Source of the DNA: Marisa cornuarietis
Taxonomy: Eukaryota > Mollusca > Gastropoda > Architaenioglossa > Ampullariidae
Reading direction: 5' to 3'
Length of the DNA stretch: 64,000 nucleotides
Assembly: GCA_004794655.1 (NCBI GenBank)
Contig: SMMW01000145.1
Coordinates: 1,432,501-1,496,500 of the forward strand
Under the pieces are notes generated by a model that made no database searches, was not told the DNA's origin, and saw only the letters and a program-made list of their open reading frames with translations. Positions 56,601 through 64,000 of the stretch are shown piece after piece. The position numbers and the translations under genes are program-made. Every line of letters starts with the position of its first letter. The stretch's first letter is position 1.

Positions 56601-59600
56601 CAATCTTGTTTATTTGTTAAACTCTATCGACACAGTGACACTATATTGACACGATGACATTACATTGACACGATGACACTTTATTGACAGAGATACTATA
56701 TTGACACAGTGACACTATATTGACAGAGATACTATATTGACAGATACTATATTGACACAGTAACAATATATTGACACGATGACACTATATTGACACAGTG
56801 ACACTACATTGACACGATGACACTATATTGACAGAGATACTATATTGACACAGTAACAACATATTGACACGATGACACTATATTGACACAGTAACACTAT
56901 ATTGACACGATGACACTATATTGACACAGTAACACTATATTGACGCGATGACACTATATTGACATAGTGACACTATATTGACAGAGATACTATATTAACA
57001 CAGTAACACTATATTGACATAGTGACACTATATTAACCGAGACACTATATTGACACAGTAACACTATATTGACACGATGATAATATATTGACAGAGATAC
57101 TATATTGACACAGTAACACTATTTTAACATGATGACACTATATTGACAGAGATACTATGTTGACACAGTAACACTATATTGACATAGTGACACTATATTG
57201 TCACGATGACACTATATTGACAGAGATACGATACTGACACAGTAACACTATTTTGACAGAGATACTATATTGACACAGTAACACTATATTGACACGATAA
57301 CACTATATTGACAGAGATACTATATTGACACAGTAACACTTTATTTATACGATGACACTATATTGACAGAGATACTATATTCACACAGTAGCACTATATT
57401 GACATGGTGACACTATATTGACAGAGATTCTATATTGACAAGGTGACAATATGTTCTCTACTGTCTTTTTCTGTAAACACGGTCGTCTGCTAATTGTTAT
57501 TGTCCTCAGTTTTTGCTCCATGATGGTCCAAGGCATGATTATTAGTGATTACTGGAATTATCAAGAATATTGGGATGTTTTGCATCAAATATTTTACGTT
57601 TCTTTATATCACTTCTAAAAATCCTTTACGACACGTCTAGCATGAAGTCTTCCATCGTCTATCAGACTTTGTGAAAAGGTCGTGAAGCTAGTTTTGTGTT
57701 TTCATTTCCAACAATCTTCATGTCAGTGCCATCATGGTATCATGTCTTCTTGCCATCCTTTCTCTATGTCTACATGTTTCTTGTTTCGTGATATTCTTAG
57801 TTTCCTTGTCCACTTCCACGCTAATAAGTCGCATTATCGTCAGATTACCTCCCTTCTTTTCGTCTTTGCGCCTTTCATCGTCCTGTTCCTTCTAATCAAT
57901 AGTAAAGGTGGCGCTGTGGGCATCATTACGATTGGCGCTATTATCATCAATCCTGTTATCCATCGAAAGACTTTTTTCTATTGATGTTTATGTTCTCATC
58001 ATAACACTTGAAGGAATGGACACTGTGCTCTGGTGGTGGATCTGGGATGTAACTCAAGGCTGTTAACAACGCAGTTAAGTGTCAGTCATAAACCTATTTA
58101 TGGCAGACATAAAATACTATCGTACGATACAAATGATCTGCTTTCAGCCACCAAGTCCCGAAGTGTTTTCATCCTTCCCTTCTAAGCTCACCTTCCACTG
58201 GATGAACAGGTAATTCAATAAAAAGATAATGTATTCGACTCAAAGATTTACAGTATGCAAATCCATCAAACCTCTTATATGTAACTCTGTCATAAAAATT
58301 ATGTAATTTCAGATGTCTTGCACACGAAATAACACAAACATTAAAGGCTTAGCTGCAATCAATTGAAAAAAACGGCAAAGTCAAGAGATATTTAACAACA
58401 ACCTCGTCAAAACGTCTGTTACTTTAGTCAGATGTTTAACAATGTTTTGTCACAATATCTGTTTATATCAACACCTCGTAAGCTCTTGTCATTTTTTATT
58501 CCTGACACGATTCTTTGTTTCTTTTTTTTGTTTACGCATTGCCTGAAGTAAATTCTTTCTTTGTAGTTTGATTTACTGCGGCTTCAAGCGAACTCTTACA
58601 GCTGCTGACATCTGGGACCTGCCTCACCAGTACAAGGGCGCCTCCGTCATCCCCAAGTTCCTGCACGTCTTTGACTGCTCGCAACGCCACCTGTCGTCTG
58701 TGCGGTGTGCTCTCTTTTATTCCTTATTCCTTTCGTTGATAGGAAATACTTGAAGCGATTTGTGCAATAAATCTATTGTTAAACAAAATAAAATACCCAA
58801 ATGCATTTCGTTTATTCATTTAGTTTCTTCTTTATTTTATTTCTCTTTTCTGTGTTCATGTCTGTCTTTTTGGTGCATAATATACATTTTGTAACATATT
58901 GCTACTATACAAGCGTTCACAAAATTTGTAACGTTTATGTAAGAATAATAAAATAGTTCTAGACATAACTTTTCACAAAAAAATTTCTTTCCTAGTTACA
59001 AGAAAGCAGTGCTCAAGTCTCAGCCCACGAAAGAGAAGATGGTAGAAAGTGTCTCTCTCTGTGAGAAGGAATGTCTGCTCCAGAAGCGGACACGAGAAGC
59101 CAGTGGACCGTCCAGTGACGTCACGAAGCCAGTGCCGCTGTTTGTGAGTTTGGTGAAGACGTTTCACGTGCAGCTGCTGTACGCCAACGCCCTCCGCCTC
59201 GTCGGTGACTGCATTCAGTTCGCTAACCCCGCGCTCTTGAGGTCAGCTCACCAACTCAGACACCGGGTACCATGAGCGGACTACCCCATACAGGGCCTCT
59301 TGTCAAATGAGCCAATCAAATAGCTAACAAATGTTAGGGACAAATAAAATCTTTTTTGGAAAAAAATAAATGATGACAGTTTCAGGGTAAGGTTTGTGTT
59401 GAGGCTACACGACGAGAAATTTCTTTACAAAAATTAAAATGAAATTTTTAATTGGAAACCATGGTAACTACTTAATAATTATGTGTAGCGTTTTGTAAAT
59501 AAATGTAGCAGGTGGGCCTGTATGAGATGACTTTCGCCCTGGTGTCTCAACATTTGGAATCTGTATACGTGGAAATAGGGAATGCGAGCTTTTCACCCTT

Positions 59601-62600
59601 TAGTAAAGAGTTCATAATGTCCCACTTCCTACCTTATCGCAGTCGCCCAAAATAATGTCGGACTGATACTAGCCATTGATCACCTCCACCCAGCGCTAGG
59701 TGGAGGGATTCGTGTGAAAGAAGGGTTATACCAAGAAAGAATACAAAGCCTACTATTTATAAAAGACACTAAAGCGTAGGTACATTTGCGAAATCAGACC
59801 ATTTACTGTGTGAATACCAACAAGAAGGAGAAATCGGTTAACCGTGTGCTAGCATCGCAAGCGAAGGCTGTAGACTAACAGATTTTCATGACTGTGTGAC
59901 ATCACGTGATATTTATGTGATATTTTCATAGATGGCACTATTTCTCCTTCCTGATCTTGTCTGGTGCTGGTGGTGCCGCTGACAATGATAGTTGCGATAA
60001 TGCTGATAATGATATCGCTGATTATGGGTTTTTTTCAGCGTGTTGATCGACTACATGGAGCACAAAGACCAGTACCGCCAGTGGCACGGCTACGCTCTGG
60101 TAGCTGCATTCTTCCTCGTTACCTTCCTCGTGTCTTTATGTCAGAACCAAAACTTTTACCATTCCAACAACACAGGCATGAAGATCAAGACAGCCCTCGT
60201 GGCCAATGTCTACAGAAAGGTGGGTTTAATTTCACGGCGCTATCTTTCTGTTTCTGAGCCGGTGTTATGTCGGCAGGACACCCAACCATTCAATGGACAG
60301 TAAAGTCCATCAAGACACAGCTGACATGTTGGAACTTGTCAATGGTTCTAATATCAATAGTAAACAAATTTGTTTCTAGGCGAAGAAAGGCAAAAAGTAG
60401 GTACATCCAGTTATTATATAAACATTTGTCAAATAAAATGTGTGAATATAATGAAATAGGTTTTACCTGCAAGCTGTGGACTTCGGTTGTAAACTATTGA
60501 CTCTGGGTTAGAAACTAAAAATGTCCTTGACCTTTGTAGTAAAACAAACTTTGCCTCACAGAGGTTCTCACTGATTCGATTCCCAGCAAAAATAGAAAAT
60601 GCCTTTGTTTTATTACAGCTGTCTACAGGTGTTTGTGATCTTGAACTTGTCTCTCAAAGGACCTGACACTGGTCACGACTGACACTGAACTTTGTCCGTG
60701 TAGTGATTTCCTTAAGTGAGGAAAACAGCCCGAGTTGACATTGAAGTGTTTTTTCTCTCAGGCTCTCTCCATCAGCAACGAGACGCGGCGACAGTTCACC
60801 ACCGGCTCCATCGTCAACCTGATGGCCATCGACTGTCAGAAGATGCAGACGGTCACAGCTCAGCTCTGGAACCTGACCTCGGCTCCTGTCCAGGTACCTG
60901 TGTGTCGTCTGGTCCTCGCCACTTTCTTGTTTAACATCAACTCTCGTTTCTTTGCATACATGTGTGACGTGTACACAAGTCGTGGAAAGTCGCATCCACT
61001 CTAGGCACCATGTCCCGTCTTCCTTGTTAGATACGTATCAGCCTTTCTTCTCTACTCCAAAGGTTTAGGTGTGTCCTCTGTTTCTCTTGAAGCCATAGTG
61101 TGACATTCTACCCAGGGTATTTGCAGGACGTGCATTTGTAACCCATCACAATTCTACAGAGTTATGCCGCTTTTAGTGATGGGTGAGGCTGGGGTGTTCT
61201 TATATTGCGAAAATATGAGAAAAATGTTTGTTTTGTGTGATCGTTTCTTTGTAACTGATTCGTATTGAGACTAAATGTACTGCAGGTGTACTTAAACTTC
61301 AACAGTACTGCCGTAGCCACATTTTTATTCAACGACTCAGTCATTAAAATATAAGCAAAAATTCATTAATGATTTTCGATGTGATAACAGTGTAGCTAAC
61401 GTGTGAAATTGCTTAGTGTAATGTTTCAACATTTTCTGAACCTTTTGTCTTCATCATATTGAATATTTGCTTTACGCTCGCCTTTATATTTATAATTTCT
61501 GTCAGCTTCGTCATGTCTGATTCATTTTCTCGAAAACCATCTACCACATTATTTTTTTCTATTTTCACTTCTTTTGTTTTTTATCTATACAAGCTGACGC
61601 TTCTTCATTCAGATCTCGTTGGCGTTCTACTTCCTGTACCAACAACTGGGTATGTCTTTCCTGGTTGGTGTGGCAATTATCATCGCCCTCATCCCAATCA
61701 ACGCCCGCATTTCCATCATGGCCCGGCGCTACCAGGCCAGTCAACTGGTGCTCAAGGACCAGCGCCTGAAAATGATGAACGAAATCCTCAGCGGAATTAA
61801 GGTACATCATGTGACCAGAAGTCATCATCCAATCTTTTAAATGCACAGTAGTCTCTCTCTCTCTCTCACTGGATCACTCTTCATCTCTCTCTTTATTACT
61901 GTCACATACATTTAACATTTGAGAGTCGCCATAGATACCAAAACACATGCGAGTAAGCACATATGACTGTTTGCCCTCCCACGTGCACTACACATGACCA
62001 TCAGAGACCATGAGAAGACAATCTAGTATTATTAGTCCGGACACGAGCCACGGAGGAGATCAGGCAGGCAACTGCTTCGTCAAAGTAACTGTTTCTCAAC
62101 CGGGAATTTCTGGCCTGGGTGTGTGTATACCTGACACCAGAGGACATGAGACATAACAGGGCATTGGCCGGGTGGAATATGCCCGCTCTGTACAGACTAC
62201 ACATCACACTGATTGTTTACATATTGGAGGGGAAAATGTGTCCATGCCATGAACACGATTACAGTTAGTGTCATCGCACTTTTTTATTTATAGCTGGATA
62301 AAACCATTAGCAACTCGTTTCTTTGTGAAGGTGATCAAACTCAGCGCTTGGGAGGAGGCATTCGAGAAAAGAGTGAGCGAAATAAGAAAGGAAGAGATTA
62401 CCTGTCTGAAGCGAGCCGCTGTGTTAGTCACTATACAGGTGTTCAACTGGCTATGCTCTCCAGTCCTGGTAAGAACATTCGATGTGGATGATCAAATATT
62501 TTGCATTAGAACATTCGCGAAATCATTCTCTCTGCTATTACTTACACGAGGCTTTATTTATATATGTTGTATTTATAACTGTTTTATTTATAACTGTTGT

Positions 62601-63908
62601 ATTTATAACTGTTTTATTTATAACTGTTGTATTTATAGCTGTTTTATTTATAACTGTTTTATTTATGACTGTTATCTGACAGGTGACCATAGGTACGCTT
62701 CTCACTTACATATTTACATCGGAACATCGCCACTTGGATCCCACTACTGCCTTCGTGTCTCTGTCTCTGTTTAACATTCTGAAAAACCCTCTCAACCACC
62801 TGCCCAGCTGCATCTCCGAGCTCGTGCAGGTAAGGGGTCAAAGTCGTCAGACTGACTCTCTCTAAAGCTGACTCATACTCACACAGGAACTCTCTTACTT
62901 TCAGGTAGATTGAGGTAGTTTCTATTTTCCATACCTTGACAAGCACACACGTCCTTTCACGCCGTTTATGGACATACTAACACACGTGTATTGCACACTG
63001 TTTATAATTAGAAACCAGACAAACTTTGGGGCTGTGATCTTGGAAATCTGTCTTCGAAAATAGGATCAACATTGGCCCCTGGCGATAATTTAGATGAATT
63101 AACATTTTTATGCGTGTTACAATCAGCATTTATTTGTAGTAACATAGCTTAAAACCAGCACGAAAAAAGAAACAACAACAACAACAACAAAATCACAACA
63201 AAATTTCACAAACCAGTGAACATCATGAGACTGTGTTGATCTAATATTTAGAGAGGCCACACAATTCTGGCAAAAATGACAATCAAAGCCGACATTTTAA
63301 TGAAACAAATTAGTTACAATTAAGGTCTAGAGGGACAGGCAGCAGGAGACACCGCTAGTAAACCTTGAGAGTAACTGATATAATGACTAATATAACTGTT
63401 GGTGTGTGATATTCAGGCTCATGTGTCTTTTCGGCGGTTGAGGGACTATTTGGCCTGCGAGGACTTCAGCAGATCATACATCGAGCAGGCGCCGGAAGGT
63501 ATTCTTGCCCTCACTGGAAACCTCACATCTTGTGTCACTGAACATTACAGACTTACCTGTCGCTATAGTATAGTTATATATATATATATATCTGAAACTT
63601 TAGCGTCCATTCCTATATTAGATTGCTATAACTGTTATCTAAATACCCTATAGCTATGGTTATCACTCTATTAAGTAGATATTATCCATATGCTCATAAT
63701 AAAACCTTTTTTCTCTACTATATTAATAGGGGGAATCATCATCATATTTCTGCGATATGTGTTCTACTATATTGATAGGAGGCCATTATCAGTGTTATGT
63801 GATTGTATTTTACTTTACCGATGTAACTAAATACTCTTCAGGGGTGGCTATTTCTGTCAAGGGCGGCACTTTTACCTGGGACAAACACTCACCTCCAACC
63901 TTAAATCG
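53244..63908 (+). CDS. ABCC1-like: MRP-type ABC transporter ABCC (5' part, 15 exons)
   Basis: A membrane ATP-driven exporter of conjugated anions. Exons: 53244-53285, 55023-55202, 55526-55648, 56045-56173, 56474-56590, 58148-58209, 58567-58704, 58996-59241, 60039-60219, 60762-60893, 61613-61801, 62331-62468, 62683-62829, 63417-63498, 63842-63908. All junctions keep frame, giving about 657 residues. Residues 1-197 form TMD0 (five predicted helices), about 198-320 the L0 linker, and about 320-615 TMD1. The end (FTWDKHSPPTLNR) corresponds to the residues just before Walker A of NBD1. The order and motifs match vertebrate MRP1; MRP3 or MRP2 relationship cannot be resolved. The window ends before both nucleotide-binding domains. 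No inactivating change is visible. Confidence 0.93.
53286..55022. other. ABCC intron 1
   Basis: Contains a (GT)n(AT)n microsatellite at 53637-53697. No other element recognised. Confidence 0.55.
55023..55202 (+). CDS. ABCC1-like: ABCC exon 2 (TMD0 helix 1)
   Basis: Follows CACCGCAG, ends before GTGAGC. Reads DSDLFLNNSFPEFTKCFQIT, then IVTFVPSGWLWLVAPVHLHY and RVNVPPSSLNVTKI. FTKCFQ is shared with MRP1 (PDFTKCFQNT), and the following hydrophobic stretch is TM1. NNS and NVT are possible glycosylation sites. Phase 0. Confidence 0.93.
55526..55648 (+). CDS. ABCC1-like: ABCC exon 3 (TMD0 helices 2-3)
   Basis: Follows GTCAACAG, ends before GTACGT. Reads FLCFVLLPLSLAEGILSAME, then YTQEILTPALYANIAFKSLT and Y. 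It supplies the TM2 and start of TM3 expected between NVTKI and LLAALL (compare FLLWIVCWADLFYSFWE in MRP1). Length 123 bp, phase 0 both ends, so skipping would keep frame but remove about 1.5 helices. Confidence 0.8.
56045..56173 (+). CDS. ABCC1-like: ABCC exon 4 (TMD0 helices 3-4)
   Basis: Follows CTTGTCTCAG, ends before GTAATC. Reads LLAALLTKISRKAMIVSPCV, then LFIFWLLDLVAHTVPLYHLI and LSE. Aligns with [20 protein letters not shown] and following residues in MRP1. Phase 0. Confidence 0.9.
56474..56590 (+). CDS. ABCC1-like: ABCC exon 5 (TMD0 helix 5)
   Basis: Follows GTGTTGCAG, ends before GTCAGC. Reads EEKATRSIFVLFCVLFSVLV, then LQFLLNCWAESVPRLITDK. Corresponds to the last TMD0 helix (LLLIQLVLSCF in MRP1). 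Confidence 0.9.
56625..57450. repeat. ~20-bp satellite in ABCC intron 5
   Basis: More than 40 imperfect copies of units like ACACTATATTGACACGATG, ACACTATATTGACACAGTA and ACTATATTGACAGAGAT. The three variants (GATG, AGTA, AGAGAT) alternate irregularly. It starts 35 bp after the exon 5 donor. Confidence 0.93.
57451..58147. other. ABCC intron 5 remainder
   Basis: Nothing recognised; the open frame at 57682-57984 is hydrophobic but intronic. Confidence 0.5.
58148..58209 (+). CDS. ABCC1-like: ABCC exon 6 (L0 start)
   Basis: Follows CTGCTTTCAG, ends before GTAATT. Reads PPSPEVFSSFPSKLTFHWMN plus two bases. Matches [20 protein letters not shown] of MRP1, where SKLTFxWM is the conserved start of the L0 amphipathic region. 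Confidence 0.92.
58567..58704 (+). CDS. ABCC1-like: ABCC exon 7 (L0)
   Basis: Follows TTTGTAG, ends before GTGTGC. Reads LIYCGFKRTLTAADIWDLPH, then QYKGASVIPKFLHVFDCSQR and HLSSV. Matches [20 protein letters not shown] of MRP1. Split codons on both sides agree. Confidence 0.93.
58996..59241 (+). CDS. ABCC1-like: ABCC exon 8 (L0 to TMD1)
   Basis: Follows TTTCCTAG, ends before GTCAGC. Begins YKKAVLKSQPTKEKMVESVS, has a charged linker, then PLFVSLVKTFHVQLLYANAL and RLVGDCIQFANPALL. The latter matches [20 protein letters not shown] and the first TMD1 helix of MRP1. The loop carries a chance TGACGTCA at 59116-59123 encoding SDVT. Confidence 0.93.
59242..60038. other. ABCC intron 8
   Basis: No element recognised. 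Confidence 0.5.
60039..60219 (+). CDS. ABCC1-like: ABCC exon 9 (TMD1)
   Basis: Follows GGTTTTTTTCAG, ends before GTGGGT. Reads VLIDYMEHKDQYRQWHGYAL, then a hydrophobic helix (LVAAFFLVTFLVSLC) and GMKIKTALVANVYRK. GMRIKTAVIGAVYRKAL in MRP1 is the counterpart of the last part. Confidence 0.96.
60762..60893 (+). CDS. ABCC1-like: ABCC exon 10 (TMD1)
   Basis: Follows TTTTCTCTCAG, ends before GTACCT. Reads ALSISNETRRQFTTGSIVNL, then MAIDCQKMQTVTAQLWNLTS and APVQ. TTGxIVNLMxxDxQ is the conserved ABCC cytoplasmic loop before the next helix. Confidence 0.97.
60894..61612. other. ABCC intron 10
   Basis: No element recognised. Confidence 0.5.
61613..61801 (+). CDS. ABCC1-like: ABCC exon 11 (TMD1)
   Basis: Follows CTTCATTCAG, ends before GTACAT. 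Reads ISLAFYFLYQQLGMSFLVGV, AIIIALIPINARISIMARRY and QLVLKDQRLKMMNEILSGIK. [23 protein letters not shown] in MRP1 is the equivalent loop that contacts the nucleotide-binding domain. Confidence 0.97.
62331..62468 (+). CDS. ABCC1-like: ABCC exon 12 (TMD1)
   Basis: Follows TTTGTGAAG, ends before GTAAGA. Reads VIKLSAWEEAFEKRVSEIRK, then EEITCLKRAAVLVTIQVFNW and LCSPVL. KVxKLxAWE is a family hallmark; the usual Tyr is Ser here. Confidence 0.96.
62560..62681. repeat. 15-bp tandem repeat abutting an acceptor
   Basis: About seven copies of GTTTTATTTATAACT alternating with GTTGTATTTATAACT, i.e. a 30-bp two-unit period. The array ends 10-15 bp before the AG at 62681-62682. Confidence 0.93.
62683..62829 (+). 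CDS. ABCC1-like: ABCC exon 13 (TMD1 last helices)
   Basis: Follows TTATCTGACAG, ends before GTAAGG. Reads VTIGTLLTYIFTSEHRHLDP, then TTAFVSLSLFNILKNPLNHL and [29 protein letters not shown] in MRP1 is almost the same. Confidence 0.97.
62830..63416. other. ABCC intron 13
   Basis: A short (CAA)n at about 63173-63200; nothing else recognised. Confidence 0.5.
63417..63498 (+). CDS. ABCC1-like: ABCC exon 14 (TMD1-NBD1 linker)
   Basis: Follows GATATTCAG, ends before GTATTC. Reads AHVSFRRLRDYLACEDFSRS then YIEQAPE plus one base. Matches [20 protein letters not shown] of MRP1. Confidence 0.95.
63499..63841. other. ABCC intron 14
   Basis: A short (AT)n at about 63571-63590; otherwise nothing. Confidence 0.5.
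63842..63908 (+). CDS. ABCC1-like: ABCC exon 15 (start of NBD1)
   Basis: Follows ACTCTTCAG, ends before GTAAGT. Reads GVAISVKGGTFTWDKHSPPT then LNR. FTWxxxxPPTLN is the A-loop and first strand of ABCC NBD1; Trp of FTW stacks on ATP adenine in MRP1. Walker A lies beyond the window. Confidence 0.96.
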
Positions 63909-64000
63909 GTAAGTGGATCAGATACAGTACTCTATACGAAAGTACACGATAAAGTAGTACAAATGTTGAAAAAATTAGTAAAGGACTGGATTTACTTCTG

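Overview
This is eukaryotic genomic DNA: the genes are split into short exons bounded by GT/AG splice sites, introns are long, and the rest is rich in microsatellites, minisatellites, SINEs and non-LTR retrotransposons. A lophotrochozoan, most likely a mollusc and perhaps a gastropod, fits the two protein families and the I/Nimb-like LINE with its tRNA-derived SINEs. That placement is inference from sequence character only. No bacterial operons, CRISPR arrays or rRNA were seen.

Layout. (1) About 1-7.7 kb is a repeat-rich stretch: a SINE at 2.3 kb, then a decayed LINE at 3.6-6.0 kb that carries two further LINE fragments nested inside it. (2) 7.77-33.12 kb, + strand, is a PDE9A orthologue (cGMP-specific phosphodiesterase) in at least 13 exons. 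It covers the end of the N-terminal region, a coiled-coil linker and the complete catalytic domain with its metal-binding and glutamine-switch residues. The start of the gene lies upstream or was not found, and the last exon is unresolved. Two exons (15378-15474 and 20704-20764) look mutually exclusive: skipping both or including both gives a stop codon. One intron holds a 2.5-kb, 5'-truncated, nearly intact RT-RNase H LINE with 16-bp target-site duplications; the next begins with a 1.2-kb satellite that overlaps the splice donor. (3) 33.1-53 kb is mostly repeats. It also holds an unidentified minus-strand gene, seen as four phase-compatible exons at 41.08-43.24 kb, and a minus-strand LINE remnant at 50.5-50.9 kb. 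(4) 53.24-64 kb, + strand, is the 5' part of a long MRP-type ABC transporter (ABCC1/3-like): 15 exons in unbroken frame from the start codon through TMD0, L0 and TMD1 to just before the first nucleotide-binding domain. Its CpG-rich promoter has two perfect CRE palindromes.

Functionally, PDE9A hydrolyses cGMP, and some ABCC transporters export cyclic nucleotides and conjugated anions. The two genes lie about 20 kb apart on the same strand. A functional link is possible but is only suggested by adjacency. Exon boundaries below were read by hand from splice consensus, codon phase and remembered family sequence; no alignment or transcript was available.
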